Of a DNA stretch of 20,932 bases, positions 1-7,297 are shown piece by piece. Within the stretch, counting starts at the first letter, position 1, and every line of letters starts with the position of its first letter. The notes under the pieces were generated by a model, which was not told where the DNA came from, did no database searches, and saw nothing but the letters and a program-made list of their open reading frames with translations. This DNA comes from an uncultured Clostridia bacterium (GTDB taxonomy: Bacteria; Bacillota_A; Clostridia; TANB77; CAG-508): contig CANPZA010000014.1 of the NCBI GenBank assembly GCA_947588915.1, forward strand, positions 1-20,932, written 5' to 3'. A program made the translations under genes and the position numbers.

Positions 1-33
1 AAGTCGCAAGTTCAATTCTTGCCGTACCAGCCA
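1..33 (+). tRNA. 3' end of a tRNA (partial, anticodon outside window)
   Basis: A T-arm is visible (GCAAG, loop TTCAATT, CTTGC), then a 7-nt acceptor strand CGTACCA, discriminator G and an encoded CCA at 31-33. The 5' half and the anticodon lie upstream, so the amino acid cannot be told. It shows that the tRNA cluster continues upstream of this window. Confidence 0.8.
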
Positions 34-595
34 TTAAATATATTATTACCCAAGTGCTAAACCGTAATATCATACGTCTTGGAATTACCCGATAAGTAGT
101 CAGATAGACGGATACGTTTATAAGGTTGCTTTCTATGTATAGCAATATATGTAGAGGAGATGTAAAAGTCAATAATGGGTAATGTGCAAATATTATCGCT
201 TAATAAAACACTAGAGTTGTCGTAGTCGCAATAGACGGACTAGTAGTCAATAAGCCTATATCTCATTGTTGGCTACAATGAAGCAATGTAGGTAATGCTA
301 AATAAGACTATTTCTCGTGAAGGTGCTGAAAAGTGCCTATAAGACATAACTAGGTTAAAGTAGCTCAAACGAGATAATCAAATAAGCAGGATTATATTAG
401 ATGAATTTAATATAAAAAGAAAAAAATATCTGAATGATGGGTGAAATTTACAAGTAGTCAATCTTGTGTGTGCTAGAAAGGGGCAAGAAGTATATAGGTC
501 GCTACTATATGCTCAGACTTGTTCTCACAGTGGTTGAATAATTAAGATAGATAATAATTTGTAAGAGGAAACTTTAATAATATATTTGTTTAATA
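34..595 (+). ncRNA. Candidate large structured phage ncRNA between tRNAs
   Basis: This 562-nt stretch has no credible ORF but is rich in local structure. Examples are a CATTG/CAATG hairpin (264-280, loop 269-275), a CTCGT/ACGAG closing stem (314-318 with 369-373) around a GGTGC/GTGCC hairpin (322-337), and an 8-bp hairpin at 490-512 with a 7-nt loop. GTAGTC followed by ATAGACGGA occurs twice (96-112, 222-239), and AGTAGTCA recurs near 95, 242 and 452. Large ornate RNAs such as ROOL and GOLLD are known to sit beside phage tRNA genes and to be about 500-800 nt long. The size and position fit, but I cannot match a consensus by eye, so the class is inference. It could also be degenerate tRNA-cluster spacer. 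Confidence 0.35.
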
Positions 596-670
596 TGCGG
601 TGTAGTGGAGAAGACCCATGCTAGCCTCCTTAGCTAGAGACCCCAGTGCGATTCTGGGTATCCGCAACCA
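596..670 (+). tRNA. Non-canonical tRNA with CCU anticodon; candidate AGG-decoding initiator
   Basis: The anticodon arm is clean: stem CTAGC/GCTAG (621-625, 633-637), 7-nt loop CTCCTTA with anticodon CCT at 628-630, which pairs with AGG. The T-stem is CCCAG/CTGGG (642-646, 654-658) with loop TGCGATT, and CCA is encoded at 668-670. Several features are odd. The acceptor has 5 perfect pairs from T596-A666, then a bulged T601 and three weak pairs. The D-loop (609-615) lacks the usual GG. The T-loop has G instead of T at position 55. The 3' end CCGCAACCA is identical to that of bacterial initiator tRNA-fMet, and the first pair is a weak U-A, a state compatible with formylation in initiator tRNAs. 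The GGG/CCC anticodon-stem pairs of initiators are absent. Twelve genes downstream begin with AGG. It could instead be a degenerate tRNA-Arg(CCU). Confidence 0.7.
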
Positions 671-681
671 TTGTATATTAT

Positions 682-706
682 ACAAGCTAAGTAATTGCTA
701 GCTTGT
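682..706 (+). other. Inter-tRNA hairpin followed by T run
   Basis: An 8-bp stem ACAAGCTA/TAGCTTGT (682-689, 699-706) with a 9-nt loop is followed by TTT. It lies between the CCU tRNA and tRNA-Pro. It may be a weak terminator or a processing signal. The T run is short. Confidence 0.4.
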
Positions 707-709
707 TTT

Positions 710-733
710 GAGAGAGCATTGTAATGCTTTCTC
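710..733 (+). other. 10-bp inter-tRNA hairpin
   Basis: GAGAGAGCAT (710-719) pairs fully with ATGCTTTCTC (724-733), with one G-T wobble and a TGTA loop. It sits 7 nt before tRNA-Pro and directly after the previous hairpin. It has no T tract, so a role in tRNA precursor processing is more likely than termination. Confidence 0.45.
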
Positions 734-740
734 GTTATAT

Positions 741-817
741 CTGAATGTGGTGTTTAATGGTTAGCATAGGTGTTTTGGGAACATCTGGAGTTGGTTCAAA
801 TCCAGCCATTCAGACCA
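741..817 (+). tRNA. tRNA-Pro (anticodon UGG)
   Basis: Canonical cloverleaf: acceptor CTGAATG/CATTCAG, D-arm GTGT/GCAT, anticodon stem GGTGT/ACATC with loop TTTGGGA (anticodon TGG), T-arm GTTGG-TTCAAAT-CCAGC, discriminator A and encoded CCA (815-817). It reads CCA and, by wobble, the other CCN codons. A UGG-anticodon tRNA-Pro on CCC is the species generally linked to +1 slippage at CCC, which bears on the capsid frameshift at 8288. Confidence 0.93.
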
Positions 818-927
818 GAGGCAGTTAAAACCTACTGCCAATTGGTTAGAGTAAGTCGGTTAACACAGAAATAACATAACAAAAGGGTGGAGATTTTGAG
901 GAAGACTATAAATTCCTCACCGTATAT

Positions 928-1014
928 GCTCTTGTAGCTCAAGTGGTAGAGCTTTATCCTAGGCTATAAAACCCAGTGAATGGTTGGTTATAGGTTCGAA
1001 TCCTATCAAGAGCA
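928..1014 (+). tRNA. Atypical class II-like tRNA with 8-nt anticodon loop
   Basis: Acceptor GCTCTTG/CAAGAGC, D-arm GCTC/GAGC with an AAGTGGTA loop, T-arm ATAGG-TTCGAAT-CCTAT and discriminator A are all regular; CCA is not encoded. The anticodon stem TTTAT/ATAAA (953-957, 966-970) encloses 8 nt, CCTAGGCT (958-965), and no base is left for position 26. The variable region is 19 nt (971-989) and can form a small arm. The centre of the loop is TAGG. Read as a triplet this gives UAG (Leu, CUA), which agrees with the long variable arm and A73. Read as AGG it would be Pro (CCU). An 8-nt loop is the hallmark of frameshift-suppressor, quadruplet-reading tRNAs, but the UAGG centre does not match the CGGN sites found here. 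The identity is unresolved. Confidence 0.7.
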
Positions 1015-1023
1015 ATTATATAT

Positions 1024-1097
1024 TCGAGAATGGTGTAATGGTAACACAAGAGGCTTTGACCTTCTTACTCCTAGTTCGAGTCTAGGCTCTCGAGCCA
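1024..1097 (+). tRNA. tRNA-Gln (anticodon UUG)
   Basis: Acceptor TCGAGA/TCTCGA with one A-C mismatch at 7-66, D-arm GTGT/ACAC, anticodon stem AGAGG/CTTCT with loop CTTTGAC (anticodon TTG), T-arm CCTAG-TTCGAGT-CTAGG, discriminator G and encoded CCA (1095-1097). U1-A72 and G73 are typical of tRNA-Gln. It reads CAA, the common Gln codon in this phage. Confidence 0.92.
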
Positions 1098-1241
1098 TCG
1101 GACTGTAAGTGTGGTATGACACATGCCGAAGCTATGTATTTTTTGAAGGTAGTAAATACAAATGCCAATAAAACCTTAATCATACTGAATTTAGGAAAGC
1201 CTGCCTCCTAAAAGAGATTAACAAATAACAGGCTACAATAT
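1098..1241 (+). other. Non-coding spacer with hairpins
   Basis: No ORF with a ribosome binding site is seen. A GGTATG/CATGCC hairpin with a 3-nt loop lies near 1113-1127, and a GCCTG/CAGGC stem spans about 1199-1233. With 1242-1387 this makes a 302-nt structured leader before the first protein gene. Confidence 0.4.
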
Positions 1242-1387
1242 TATAAGATAGTATGTAGGATATATAAAACAAACGGCGCAGGTGGCTTAACGTATTAAAT
1301 TACGGTTAATATCTCAACCACCGTAAATATGAACTTAGAGGACAGGTAGCAGTCGAACTACCAGTATATCTTACATAGTGTCTTATA
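1242..1387 (+). ncRNA. Structured RNA element closed by a 23-position stem, before the first CDS
   Basis: 1242-1264 pairs with 1365-1387 at 22 of 23 positions, including two G-T wobbles, with a single G-G mismatch. Inside are a GGTGG/CCACC hairpin (1281-1285, 1318-1322) with a further internal stem, and a GGTAG/CTACC hairpin (1345-1349, 1358-1362) whose loop contains TCGAA, like a tRNA T-arm. The result is a three-way junction. The 3' strand ends 3 nt before the GGAG of the 1400 gene, so folding could affect that ribosome binding site or mark an RNase III processing site. No known riboswitch class was recognised. Confidence 0.6.
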
Positions 1388-1399
1388 GAAGGAGTAATT

Positions 1400-1678
1400 A
1401 TGATAGAAAGAATATTAGATAAATACTTTTTCAATAAGTTTATGAAACAATTATTGAATAGTTTAAATTTTACATACAATCTTGATTTTTATATAAAGAA
1501 ACCATCTTTTAATTCAAAAATATATGTATTTGAATTTAATTATAGAGATGAAGATAAAATGTGCATTAAAAATAAGTTCTTAGGAAATTTTGATGCAGAT
1601 GAAGGGTTTTATTACTTACTTCATTTTAACGAAATAAAAGAATGTGTGGTTAATAGATTAAAGGAGTATGGATTATGA
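1400..1678 (+). CDS. Hypothetical protein (92 aa)
   Basis: ATG start 5 nt after GGAG (1391-1394). A small, charged, soluble protein with no signal peptide, membrane segment or recognised motif. It is the first gene after the tRNA/ncRNA block and overlaps the HTH regulator gene by 4 nt (ATGA), so the two are translationally coupled. Unlike most genes downstream it uses ATG. Function unknown. Confidence 0.75.
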   Translation: MIERILDKYFFNKFMKQLLNSLNFTYNLDFYIKKPSFNSKIYVFEFNYRDEDKMCIKNKFLGNFDADEGFYYLLHFNEIKECVVNRLKEYGL

Positions 1679-1962
1679 TTAGTGCAGGAACTTATATAAA
1701 AATATTATTAAAAAAGCGAAATATGTCACAAATGGATTTATTACGCAAAATGCAAAATTTAGGATTTGATGGAGTACATAAAACGCATATAAACAATTTT
1801 ATTAATGGAACAGAAACAATGATACGTTATGGCTTGATACGAAAAATAGAGATAGCATTAGATTTGCCAGAGTTTACCTTAATAAATATGGCAGGTAGAC
1901 CAAGTAAAACAAAAATAAAGCAATTAAAGGAGATAAAAGCAAATGTTAAAAATAAAAGATAA
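1675..1962 (+). CDS. XRE/Cro-like helix-turn-helix regulator
   Basis: A 95-aa basic protein. Residues about 5-60 have the layout of a phage Cro/CI HTH domain: GTYIKILLKKRNMSQMDLL gives helices 1-2, and KTHINNFINGTETM the recognition region. The tail is Lys-rich. The ATG overlaps the upstream stop and follows GGAG in AAAGGAG. It probably binds DNA and regulates phage genes, possibly the late operon. The position next to large terminase raises the alternative that it acts in packaging, but no small-terminase signature is seen. Confidence 0.75.
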   Translation: MISAGTYIKILLKKRNMSQMDLLRKMQNLGFDGVHKTHINNFINGTETMIRYGLIRKIEIALDLPEFTLINMAGRPSKTKIKQLKEIKANVKNKR

Positions 1963-2245
1963 TGTTGACTTAAAAGAGCTAGAAAAGTTTGGATTTAAGC
2001 CTAGATATGATGAGGATACTGGAAAATTAGTTGAAATGTATAGAATATCAGGTAATAGAAAAGGTACTACATTGAAATATAAAGATAATTTTAATGGAGA
2101 ACGTGGATATAGAGACTTTTGGCACGTTTATAATTGGAATAGAAGAATTTGTAATCACGGTTATAGTTTAAATCTAAGCATAGATGATTATGAAATATTA
2201 TACGATTTAATAAAAGCAGATTTAGTAGAGAAAGTGAGAGATTAG
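1943..2245 (+). CDS. Hypothetical protein (100 aa)
   Basis: ATG start preceded by AAAGGAG, overlapping the end of the HTH gene by 20 nt. Rich in aromatic and charged residues (GYRDFWHVYNWNRR region around residues 52-65) and probably soluble. No family recognised. Part of the tightly packed ATG-start cluster upstream of large terminase. Confidence 0.7.
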   Translation: MLKIKDNVDLKELEKFGFKPRYDEDTGKLVEMYRISGNRKGTTLKYKDNFNGERGYRDFWHVYNWNRRICNHGYSLNLSIDDYEILYDLIKADLVEKVRD

Positions 2246-2246
2246 T

Positions 2247-2396
2247 ATGTATAAATGTAAATATATATTTGGACAAACAATAAAATACAAAAGCGAAAAT
2301 CATAAAGTAAATGGAATAAGATTTACTTGTAATGGAGTAATGTATAAATTAAGTGGAATAAGAGAATGGATAAAAGAGGAGGAAATATGGAATTAG
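2247..2396 (+). CDS. Small hypothetical protein (49 aa)
   Basis: A short ORF that fills the gap between its neighbours. ATG lies 1 nt after the previous stop, and the stop overlaps the next start by 10 nt. It is Lys-rich with two Cys (residues 4 and 28) and ends in KEEEIWN. There is no strong own ribosome binding site beyond the purine-rich GAGAG before the stop, so it is probably coupled to the upstream gene. Function unknown. Confidence 0.55.
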   Translation: MYKCKYIFGQTIKYKSENHKVNGIRFTCNGVMYKLSGIREWIKEEEIWN

Positions 2397-2755
2397 AAAA
2401 AATAGAAGAAGGTTCTTTTGCAAGACTTGAAGGAAATATTTATATTGTCATAGGTTCTTATGAAAGAAATAGACCTTATGATTTATGTGTTAAATTAGGA
2501 AATTTTGAAACAAAAGAATTTGAAGGCGAAGAATATCAAAGTAAAATGAAAATTTCTAAAGATATAACTGATTTAATAGAAACAACTGACATTTTAATGC
2601 TACGAGATACAGAAACACAAGACTGTGTAATTGTTGGAGTATTAAAAGATTATTTAAAAGATTGGATTGAAGATATAAAAAAAGGTAAATTAGAATTATT
2701 AGAAATACTTACAAGAGAACAATTTGTAGAAAATGCATATAAAATAAAGGAGTAA
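2387..2755 (+). CDS. Hypothetical protein (122 aa)
   Basis: The start is taken at ATG 2387, 4 nt after GAGGAGG. An ATG 21 nt upstream in frame is the alternative but has no ribosome binding site. An acidic soluble protein (MELEKIEEGSFARLEG start) with a beta-rich first half and a helical C-terminus. No family recognised. It ends in AAAGGAGTAA, which also supplies the ribosome binding site for the AGG-start terminase gene. Confidence 0.75.
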   Translation: MELEKIEEGSFARLEGNIYIVIGSYERNRPYDLCVKLGNFETKEFEGEEYQSKMKISKDITDLIETTDILMLRDTETQDCVIVGVLKDYLKDWIEDIKKGKLELLEILTREQFVENAYKIKE

Positions 2756-2761
2756 TGTTAT

Positions 2762-4541
2762 AGGCAAGATTATAAACAAGTAATTGAAGAAGTAATAAGG
2801 ATACTTAAAACAAAGAAAAAACTTGATGAATATAGCAGATTTGAAATGTGTAATAACTTGTATTCATTGTTATTACAGTATTTTGATAGCCCTAAAAGAG
2901 AAGATAAAAACAGAAAAGAGATAGAATTATCTGCTTGTAGATATGCAATTACAACCCTAATTCCATTATTGGAAAATAGGGTTTATAATGCTGAGCCTGA
3001 ATATGTTTCTAAATATTATGAATTATGGGAGAAAGCCTATGCTTTTGCAGGTAGAAGGTCATTAGAACACTTCATTTTATATATGGAGATGGATATGCCT
3101 ATGCAATCCAGAGTATATACAAATAGAAGAAATATTTTAAGACCTTTTGTTTTTTTCTTAAATAAATGTGCTTTTGATAAAGAATTAACATATGTATTTG
3201 CATCTTATCCACCTCGGATATGGCAAGTCATACACTTCTAATATGTTTTCTGCTTGGATATATGGGCTAGATATAAACAATAGTATTTTAAGATTATCTT
3301 ATGCACAAGAGCTTGTTTTAGGCTTTAGTAGAGCAGTACAAGATTTTATAAGAAATCCTAGATATAGAGAGGTATTTCCCCAATTTAAGATATATGGAGA
3401 TAAACCTTTTGAAAAAGAAAAAGAATCAGACTGGATATTAAAAGGTGGTAACTTACAAACATCACATATTGCAAGAACACGAGAAGGCTCTACAACAGGT
3501 TTGAGAGCAAAGACAGCTATTATATTAGATGATATGATAAAAGGCTCAGAGGAAGCTACGAATAGTGATGAACACGCAAAGAATTATGCAAGATGGAATA
3601 ATGAGTGGAAAAACAGAAGGGTAGATACAAATATAAAATATATCCTTGTAGGTACAATGTGGTCGCCAGAAGATATATTAAATAAAGTTATGAATGATGT
3701 TCAATCATTACACGAAACAAGACCTAGCAAAATAAAAGGGTTTGAAAAGTATGTAGAAGAAACTACAGATGGATATGCAGTATTTATAAAAGTACCATTA
3801 TTAGATGAAAAAGATGAAAGCACTTGCCCACAAGTAATGACAACAGAAGAAGCAAGAATATTAAGAGATACAGATGACCCATTTAGTTTTAGTTGTGTAT
3901 ATCAACAAGACCCTATTGCTCCAACAGGACTAGAATTTGCAGATGAGAATTTGGAACATTTTGATAGATTACCTAGATTAGAAAACGGAGAAGAAAAATG
4001 TGAACCTTATGCTTTAGGAGCATTAGATACAGTAAGGAAAGGAAAAGATAATATTTCAATGCCAATATTTAAAACAGATGGAGAGAAATATTATTTTGTA
4101 GATTGTATATTCAATAAAAAGGCTATGACAGAACTTTATAAGGATATTGTAGATAAGATAATACAACACAATATTATAAAGTTTGTAGTTGAAAATAATA
4201 CAGATACATCATTAAAAACATTGCTAGATAAAATGTTAGAAGAAAGAGGATATTATAATTGTACGATAATTGAAAAATATAATACAGCTAAAAAAGAAAA
4301 AAGAATAAATGATACAAAAGGTTTAATATTAAGAAAAATTGCTTTTAAAGAAAAAAATATGTATAAACCAAATACAGACTATGGTAGATTTATGAAGAAT
4401 TTTACTACATATAGTTTTGATTATCCAAATAAGAATGATGATGCTCCAGATAGTATGGCTTTGTTTACAACAGAAATAATATTGAATGGTGCAAAACCAA
4501 GCGTACCAAAACCAATAAATAGGGCATTATTAGGAATATAG
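2762..4541 (+). CDS. terL: Terminase large subunit, AGG start and internal +1 frameshift
   Basis: The ATPase-nuclease motor that packages DNA. It is read in two frames. Frame A begins at AGG 2762, 9 nt after GGAG (2749-2752); the first ATG (2846) has no ribosome binding site and would lose residues in a conserved region. Frame A runs to CCT 3214 and would stop at 3239. Frame B runs from GGA 3216 to TAG 4541. Joining them by skipping C3215 gives 592 aa with the Walker A SYPPGYGKS across the junction, as in family members with LPPGTGKS. Other landmarks are HFILYMEMD around residue 105, AIILDDMI (Walker B-like) after the junction, VGTMW, and nuclease Asp residues in LDTVRKGKD and DAPDSM. The shift is exactly at CGG (3215-3217). 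A sequencing error or a broken gene is the alternative, weakened by two more CGG sites of the same kind. Confidence 0.88.
3212..3222 (+). other. +1 frameshift site in terL at CCT-CGG-A
   Basis: The zero frame reads CCA CCT CGG ATA TGG and stops 7 codons later. Reading CCT, skipping C3215, then GGA TAT GGC AAG restores PPGYGKS. Reading CGG as Arg and skipping A3218 would give PPRYGKS. Glycine fits the terminase family better. No slippery repeat is present for P-site re-pairing. Confidence 0.75.
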
Positions 4542-4554
4542 GAGGTAACAAATT

Positions 4555-4818
4555 AGGAAAAATATATGTTGGAAGTGTGAACATTGGCAAGAATGTTTTA
4601 AATATAGATATGGGAATAAAAAACAGGATTATATGACTAAAACGAGGAAGCAAAGAGATAGTTGGGGACAATGGGTTATATATGTGCAAGAGTGCAAACA
4701 CTTTGATAGAGAGTTCCAGCCCGAATGTGATACTGTTTGTATACATAATGTAAGAAAACCTAGATGCGATTTTGCTATAATAAAAGAAGTAGAGAACCAC
4801 GCTTATCGTGGTGGGTAA
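4555..4818 (+). CDS. Cys-rich small protein, AGG start (87 aa)
   Basis: Starts at AGG 4555, 9 nt after GGAGG (4541-4545); the first in-frame ATG (4633) would remove the first two Cys. After the initiator it reads KNICWKCEHWQEC, a C-x2-C...C pattern, followed by CKHF, ECDTVC and a last CDF, so about seven Cys plus His could bind zinc. It lies between large terminase and portal. Function unknown; small zinc-binding proteins are common near phage packaging genes. The ACCACG/CGTGGT hairpin at 4796-4812 overlaps its end. Confidence 0.75.
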   Translation, partial: RKNICWKCEHWQECFKYRYGNKKQDYMTKTRKQRDSWGQWVIYVQECKHFDREFQPECDTVCIHNVRKPRCDFAIIKEVENHAYRGG

Positions 4819-4879
4819 TAGGTACGTAGAATTGATAGATGGTGGGAATAGGTATCTATACTAATTCACTCCATCAAAT

Positions 4880-4914
4880 CTAACAAGGAATGATATATTA
4901 CTATTCCTTGTTAG
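4880..4914 (+). other. 12-bp hairpin between Cys-rich protein and portal
   Basis: CTAACAAGGAAT (4880-4891) pairs perfectly with ATTCCTTGTTAG (4903-4914) around an 11-nt loop, 10 nt before the GGAGG of the portal gene. No T run follows, so it is not a standard terminator. It may control or process the portal message. Confidence 0.65.
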
Positions 4915-4936
4915 AGTATATATGGAGGTATGAATT

Positions 4937-6661
4937 AGGGAAGAAAAGGAGATTGAAAAACAAGTAACTACAGCTGAAAGACCAACTGACACACCACAAG
5001 CAGTAACACCTGTAAATGAAAGTTGGAGAACATTTTTTGGAAGAAGAATATTAACACATTCAATGAAAAAGTCAGAATTAAATACTGAAAGCATTAGAAG
5101 GATACTTCCACAAGTGTTAAGAGAACATGATAAAAATGCTAATGATATAGATTACTTGTACAATTACTATAAAGGTAGGCAACCAATATTAGAGAAAACA
5201 AAAGTTGTAAGACCTGAAATAAATAATAAAGTATTAGAAAATCACGCATTTGAAATAGTTGAATTTAAAAAAGCTTATGTATATGGAGAGCCAGTTCAAT
5301 ATGTTCAAAAAGGTGAAAAAGACAACGGAGTAATAAATCCTGAAATATCAGAACTTAACAAGTTTATGGAAAGTGAAGATAAATCAAGCAGAGATAAAGA
5401 ATTAGCTGAATGGCAATATATTTGTGGAACAGCTTATAGATGGATTGATATAGATAATGAGGCTGATGAAGAAGATGAAGATGCTCCATTTGAAATAAGA
5501 ACCTTAGACCCTAGAAGAGCATTTGTCGTATATAGTTCTGGGGTTAGAGGAGAGCAATTATTTAGTGGATATATTAATTATTTTAGTGAGAATATTCAAT
5601 TAGAAAATGGAGAAACACAGATTAGTAAATATAGAATTATAACTATTTATACAGAAGATGCAGAATATCAATATAAAGAAAGTTTTGGTAATACTGGAAA
5701 TGTGCAAAATCTTCAAATAATGCAATTTAATGTCCCTAGTGGTATAGGAAATGAAACAGTTAAAAGTGACAGGTATCCAATAGAAATTAAAGGGCATAGA
5801 ATTGTAGAATATCCATTAAATCAAGCAAGATTAGGTTTAATAGAATTATGTATGTCTGCATTAAATGCAATAAATCAAGTTAAATCAGATGATTTAGATG
5901 GTATAGACCAATTTATACAAAGTTTGTTGGTATTTATAAATCAAGAAATAGATGTAAATAAATTTAAACAATTAGTACAAGCTGGAGCAGTAGAAGTATC
6001 ATCTTCTGACCCTGCAAAGCCAGCAGATGTAAAACTTTTAATAAACCAATTAGTACATAGTGAAACAAAAATTGTAACAGATGACTTATATAACAATGTA
6101 TTGACAATATGTGGAATACCAAGATTAAATCATAAAGCATCTGGTGGAGATACAGGACAAGCAAGGTTGCTTGGTGAAGGTTGGACAATGGCAGATGAAA
6201 GAGCAAAACAAGATGAATTGTCATTTAAAAAATCAGAAAGACAATTTTTAAAATTGGTTTTAAAAATTTGTAAATATAAAGGTAAATTAAAGAATTTAAA
6301 AAATAGTGATATTGATATTAAACCAAGTAGAAATAAATCAGACAATTTAATTGTAAAAACACAAGGCTTAATGAATATGAAAGAAGCACAAGTGCCACCA
6401 GATATAGCATTTACAATTTGTGGACTATTCTCAGACCCAAATGATGTATATGCTAAAGCTAAAGTATATTATGGTGAAAATTTCTGGAAAGCTGAAAGTT
6501 CATTTGGTGATTTTGTACAGAATGTTGACACAAGTGAACAGATAGATAAACAGAAAGAAAACCAAAATATAAATAATATCTCAGCTGATGAGGGCAAAAA
6601 GTCAGCCACACAAAACGAGGGAGAGGCTCGTAATAAAGCTAGTGTGAGAAAGGAAAAATGA
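4937..6661 (+). CDS. Portal protein (SPP1 gp6-like), AGG start
   Basis: A 574-aa portal, the dodecameric ring through which DNA enters the head. AGG 4937 follows GGAGG (4924-4928) by 8 nt; the first in-frame ATG (5063) is 126 nt further and has no ribosome binding site. Family features are NDIDYLYNYYKGRQPIL, the PEINNKVLENHAFEIVEFK region with AYVYGEPVQY, QIEYPLN-type core (IVEYPLNQARLG) and a C-terminal charged tail. Internal AGG in KGRQPIL sits where the family has polar or basic residues, so internal AGG looks like Arg. The gene ends in ATGA, overlapping the scaffold start. An ATG followed at once by AAT TAG lies 7 nt upstream of the AGG and cannot serve. Confidence 0.9.
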   Translation, partial: REEKEIEKQVTTAERPTDTPQAVTPVNESWRTFFGRRILTHSMKKSELNTESIRRILPQVLREHDKNANDIDYLYNYYKGRQPILEKTKVVRPEINNKVLENHAFEIVEFKKAYVYGEPVQYVQKGEKDNGVINPEISELNKFMESEDKSSRDKELAEWQYICGTAYRWIDIDNEADEEDEDAPFEIRTLDPRRAFVVYSSGVRGEQLFSGYINYFSENIQLENGETQISKYRIITIYTEDAEYQYKESFGNTGNVQNLQIMQFNVPSGIGNETVKSDRYPIEIKGHRIVEYPLNQARLGLIELCMSALNAINQVKSDDLDGIDQFIQSLLVFINQEIDVNKFKQLVQAGAVEVSSSDPAKPADVKLLINQLVHSETKIVTDDLYNNVLTICGIPRLNHKASGGDTGQARLLGEGWTMADERAKQDELSFKKSERQFLKLVLKICKYKGKLKNLKNSDIDIKPSRNKSDNLIVKTQGLMNMKEAQVPPDIAFTICGLFSDPNDVYAKAKVYYGENFWKAESSFGDFVQNVDTSEQIDKQKENQNINNISADEGKKSATQNEGEARNKASVRKEK

Positions 6662-7284
6662 TGGATGAAGAATTAGGTTCAATTTTAGAAAATGCTGAGT
6701 TAAGTAACGAGGCAAAACAAGAGGCAATAAAAACCTTAGTTGGAAAGAGTTTTGTTTCTAATGACCAATATAATAAAGCAAAAGCAAAACAAACAGAGCA
6801 AGTTAATGCTTATAATGCTTTAAAAGCTGAATTTGATACTTTTAAAGAAAGTAAAATGTCAGATGAAGAAAAGCAAGCAGAAGCTTCAAGAAAAATGCAA
6901 GAGCAATATCAAAAAGCAAATTTAACTAATAGTAAAATGTATGCAGAAAATACTTTTGCAAAAGCAGGATTTAAAGAAGATGACTATAAAGATATTCTTG
7001 ATAATATTGTTAGTGAAGATACAGATAAAACAAAAGGATTAGCTGAAACAATATGTGCTAGTATGTTAAAGCAAAAAGCTGATATTGAAAAAGCAATGAA
7101 AGACAAAATTATTAAAGGTCAAACACCACCACCTGCTGGAAACGATAATGACAAAGGTAGTGGAGATGATATAGAAAATTTAAAAAATTTGTATCAAGAA
7201 GCCGTTGCGAAAAATGATTTTCCAAAAATGGCTTATTATACAAGATTAGTGCAAGAAGCACAAATGAAACAAAAAAATATATAG
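6658..7284 (+). CDS. Capsid scaffolding protein
   Basis: A 208-aa, highly charged, helical protein with no hydrophobic core: long Lys/Glu/Gln coiled-coil from about residue 35 to 150, a flexible Pro/Gly/Asp linker near 155-170 (TPPPAGNDND) and a short C-terminal helix that typically binds the coat protein. It has the standard scaffold position between portal and capsid. Start ATGATG at 6658 overlaps the portal stop; AGAAAGGA upstream is the ribosome binding site. This gene keeps ATG, perhaps because coupling supplies initiation. Confidence 0.85.
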   Translation: MMDEELGSILENAELSNEAKQEAIKTLVGKSFVSNDQYNKAKAKQTEQVNAYNALKAEFDTFKESKMSDEEKQAEASRKMQEQYQKANLTNSKMYAENTFAKAGFKEDDYKDILDNIVSEDTDKTKGLAETICASMLKQKADIEKAMKDKIIKGQTPPPAGNDNDKGSGDDIENLKNLYQEAVAKNDFPKMAYYTRLVQEAQMKQKNI

Positions 7285-7297
7285 GAGGTAATGTAAT

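Noticed and set aside
1340..1387. Further tRNA suggested by a T-arm-like GGTAG...TCGAA...CTACC
   Set aside because: No anticodon arm or acceptor stem of tRNA type; the sequence is better explained by the 23-position stem element.
2754..2762. ATG followed at once by a stop (ATG TTA TAG) before the terL AGG; similar ATG AAT TAG or ATG TAA TAG before 4937, 7298 and 10860
   Set aside because: I considered stop readthrough or bypass from these ATGs. They are absent before 4555, 10397, 15862, 18612 and others, whereas AGG is common to all.
3100..3300. Intron or intein as the cause of the terL frame break
   Set aside because: The two frames join with a single extra base; there is no inserted sequence.
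3192..4541. Second part of large terminase as a separate gene
   Set aside because: No ribosome binding site, and the Walker A motif is formed only when both frames are joined.
4820..4864. Possible 14-residue ORF beginning AGG TAC GTA GAA between the Cys-rich gene and portal
   Set aside because: Weak G-rich site upstream, very short and with no homology that I can name; it cannot be supported as a gene.
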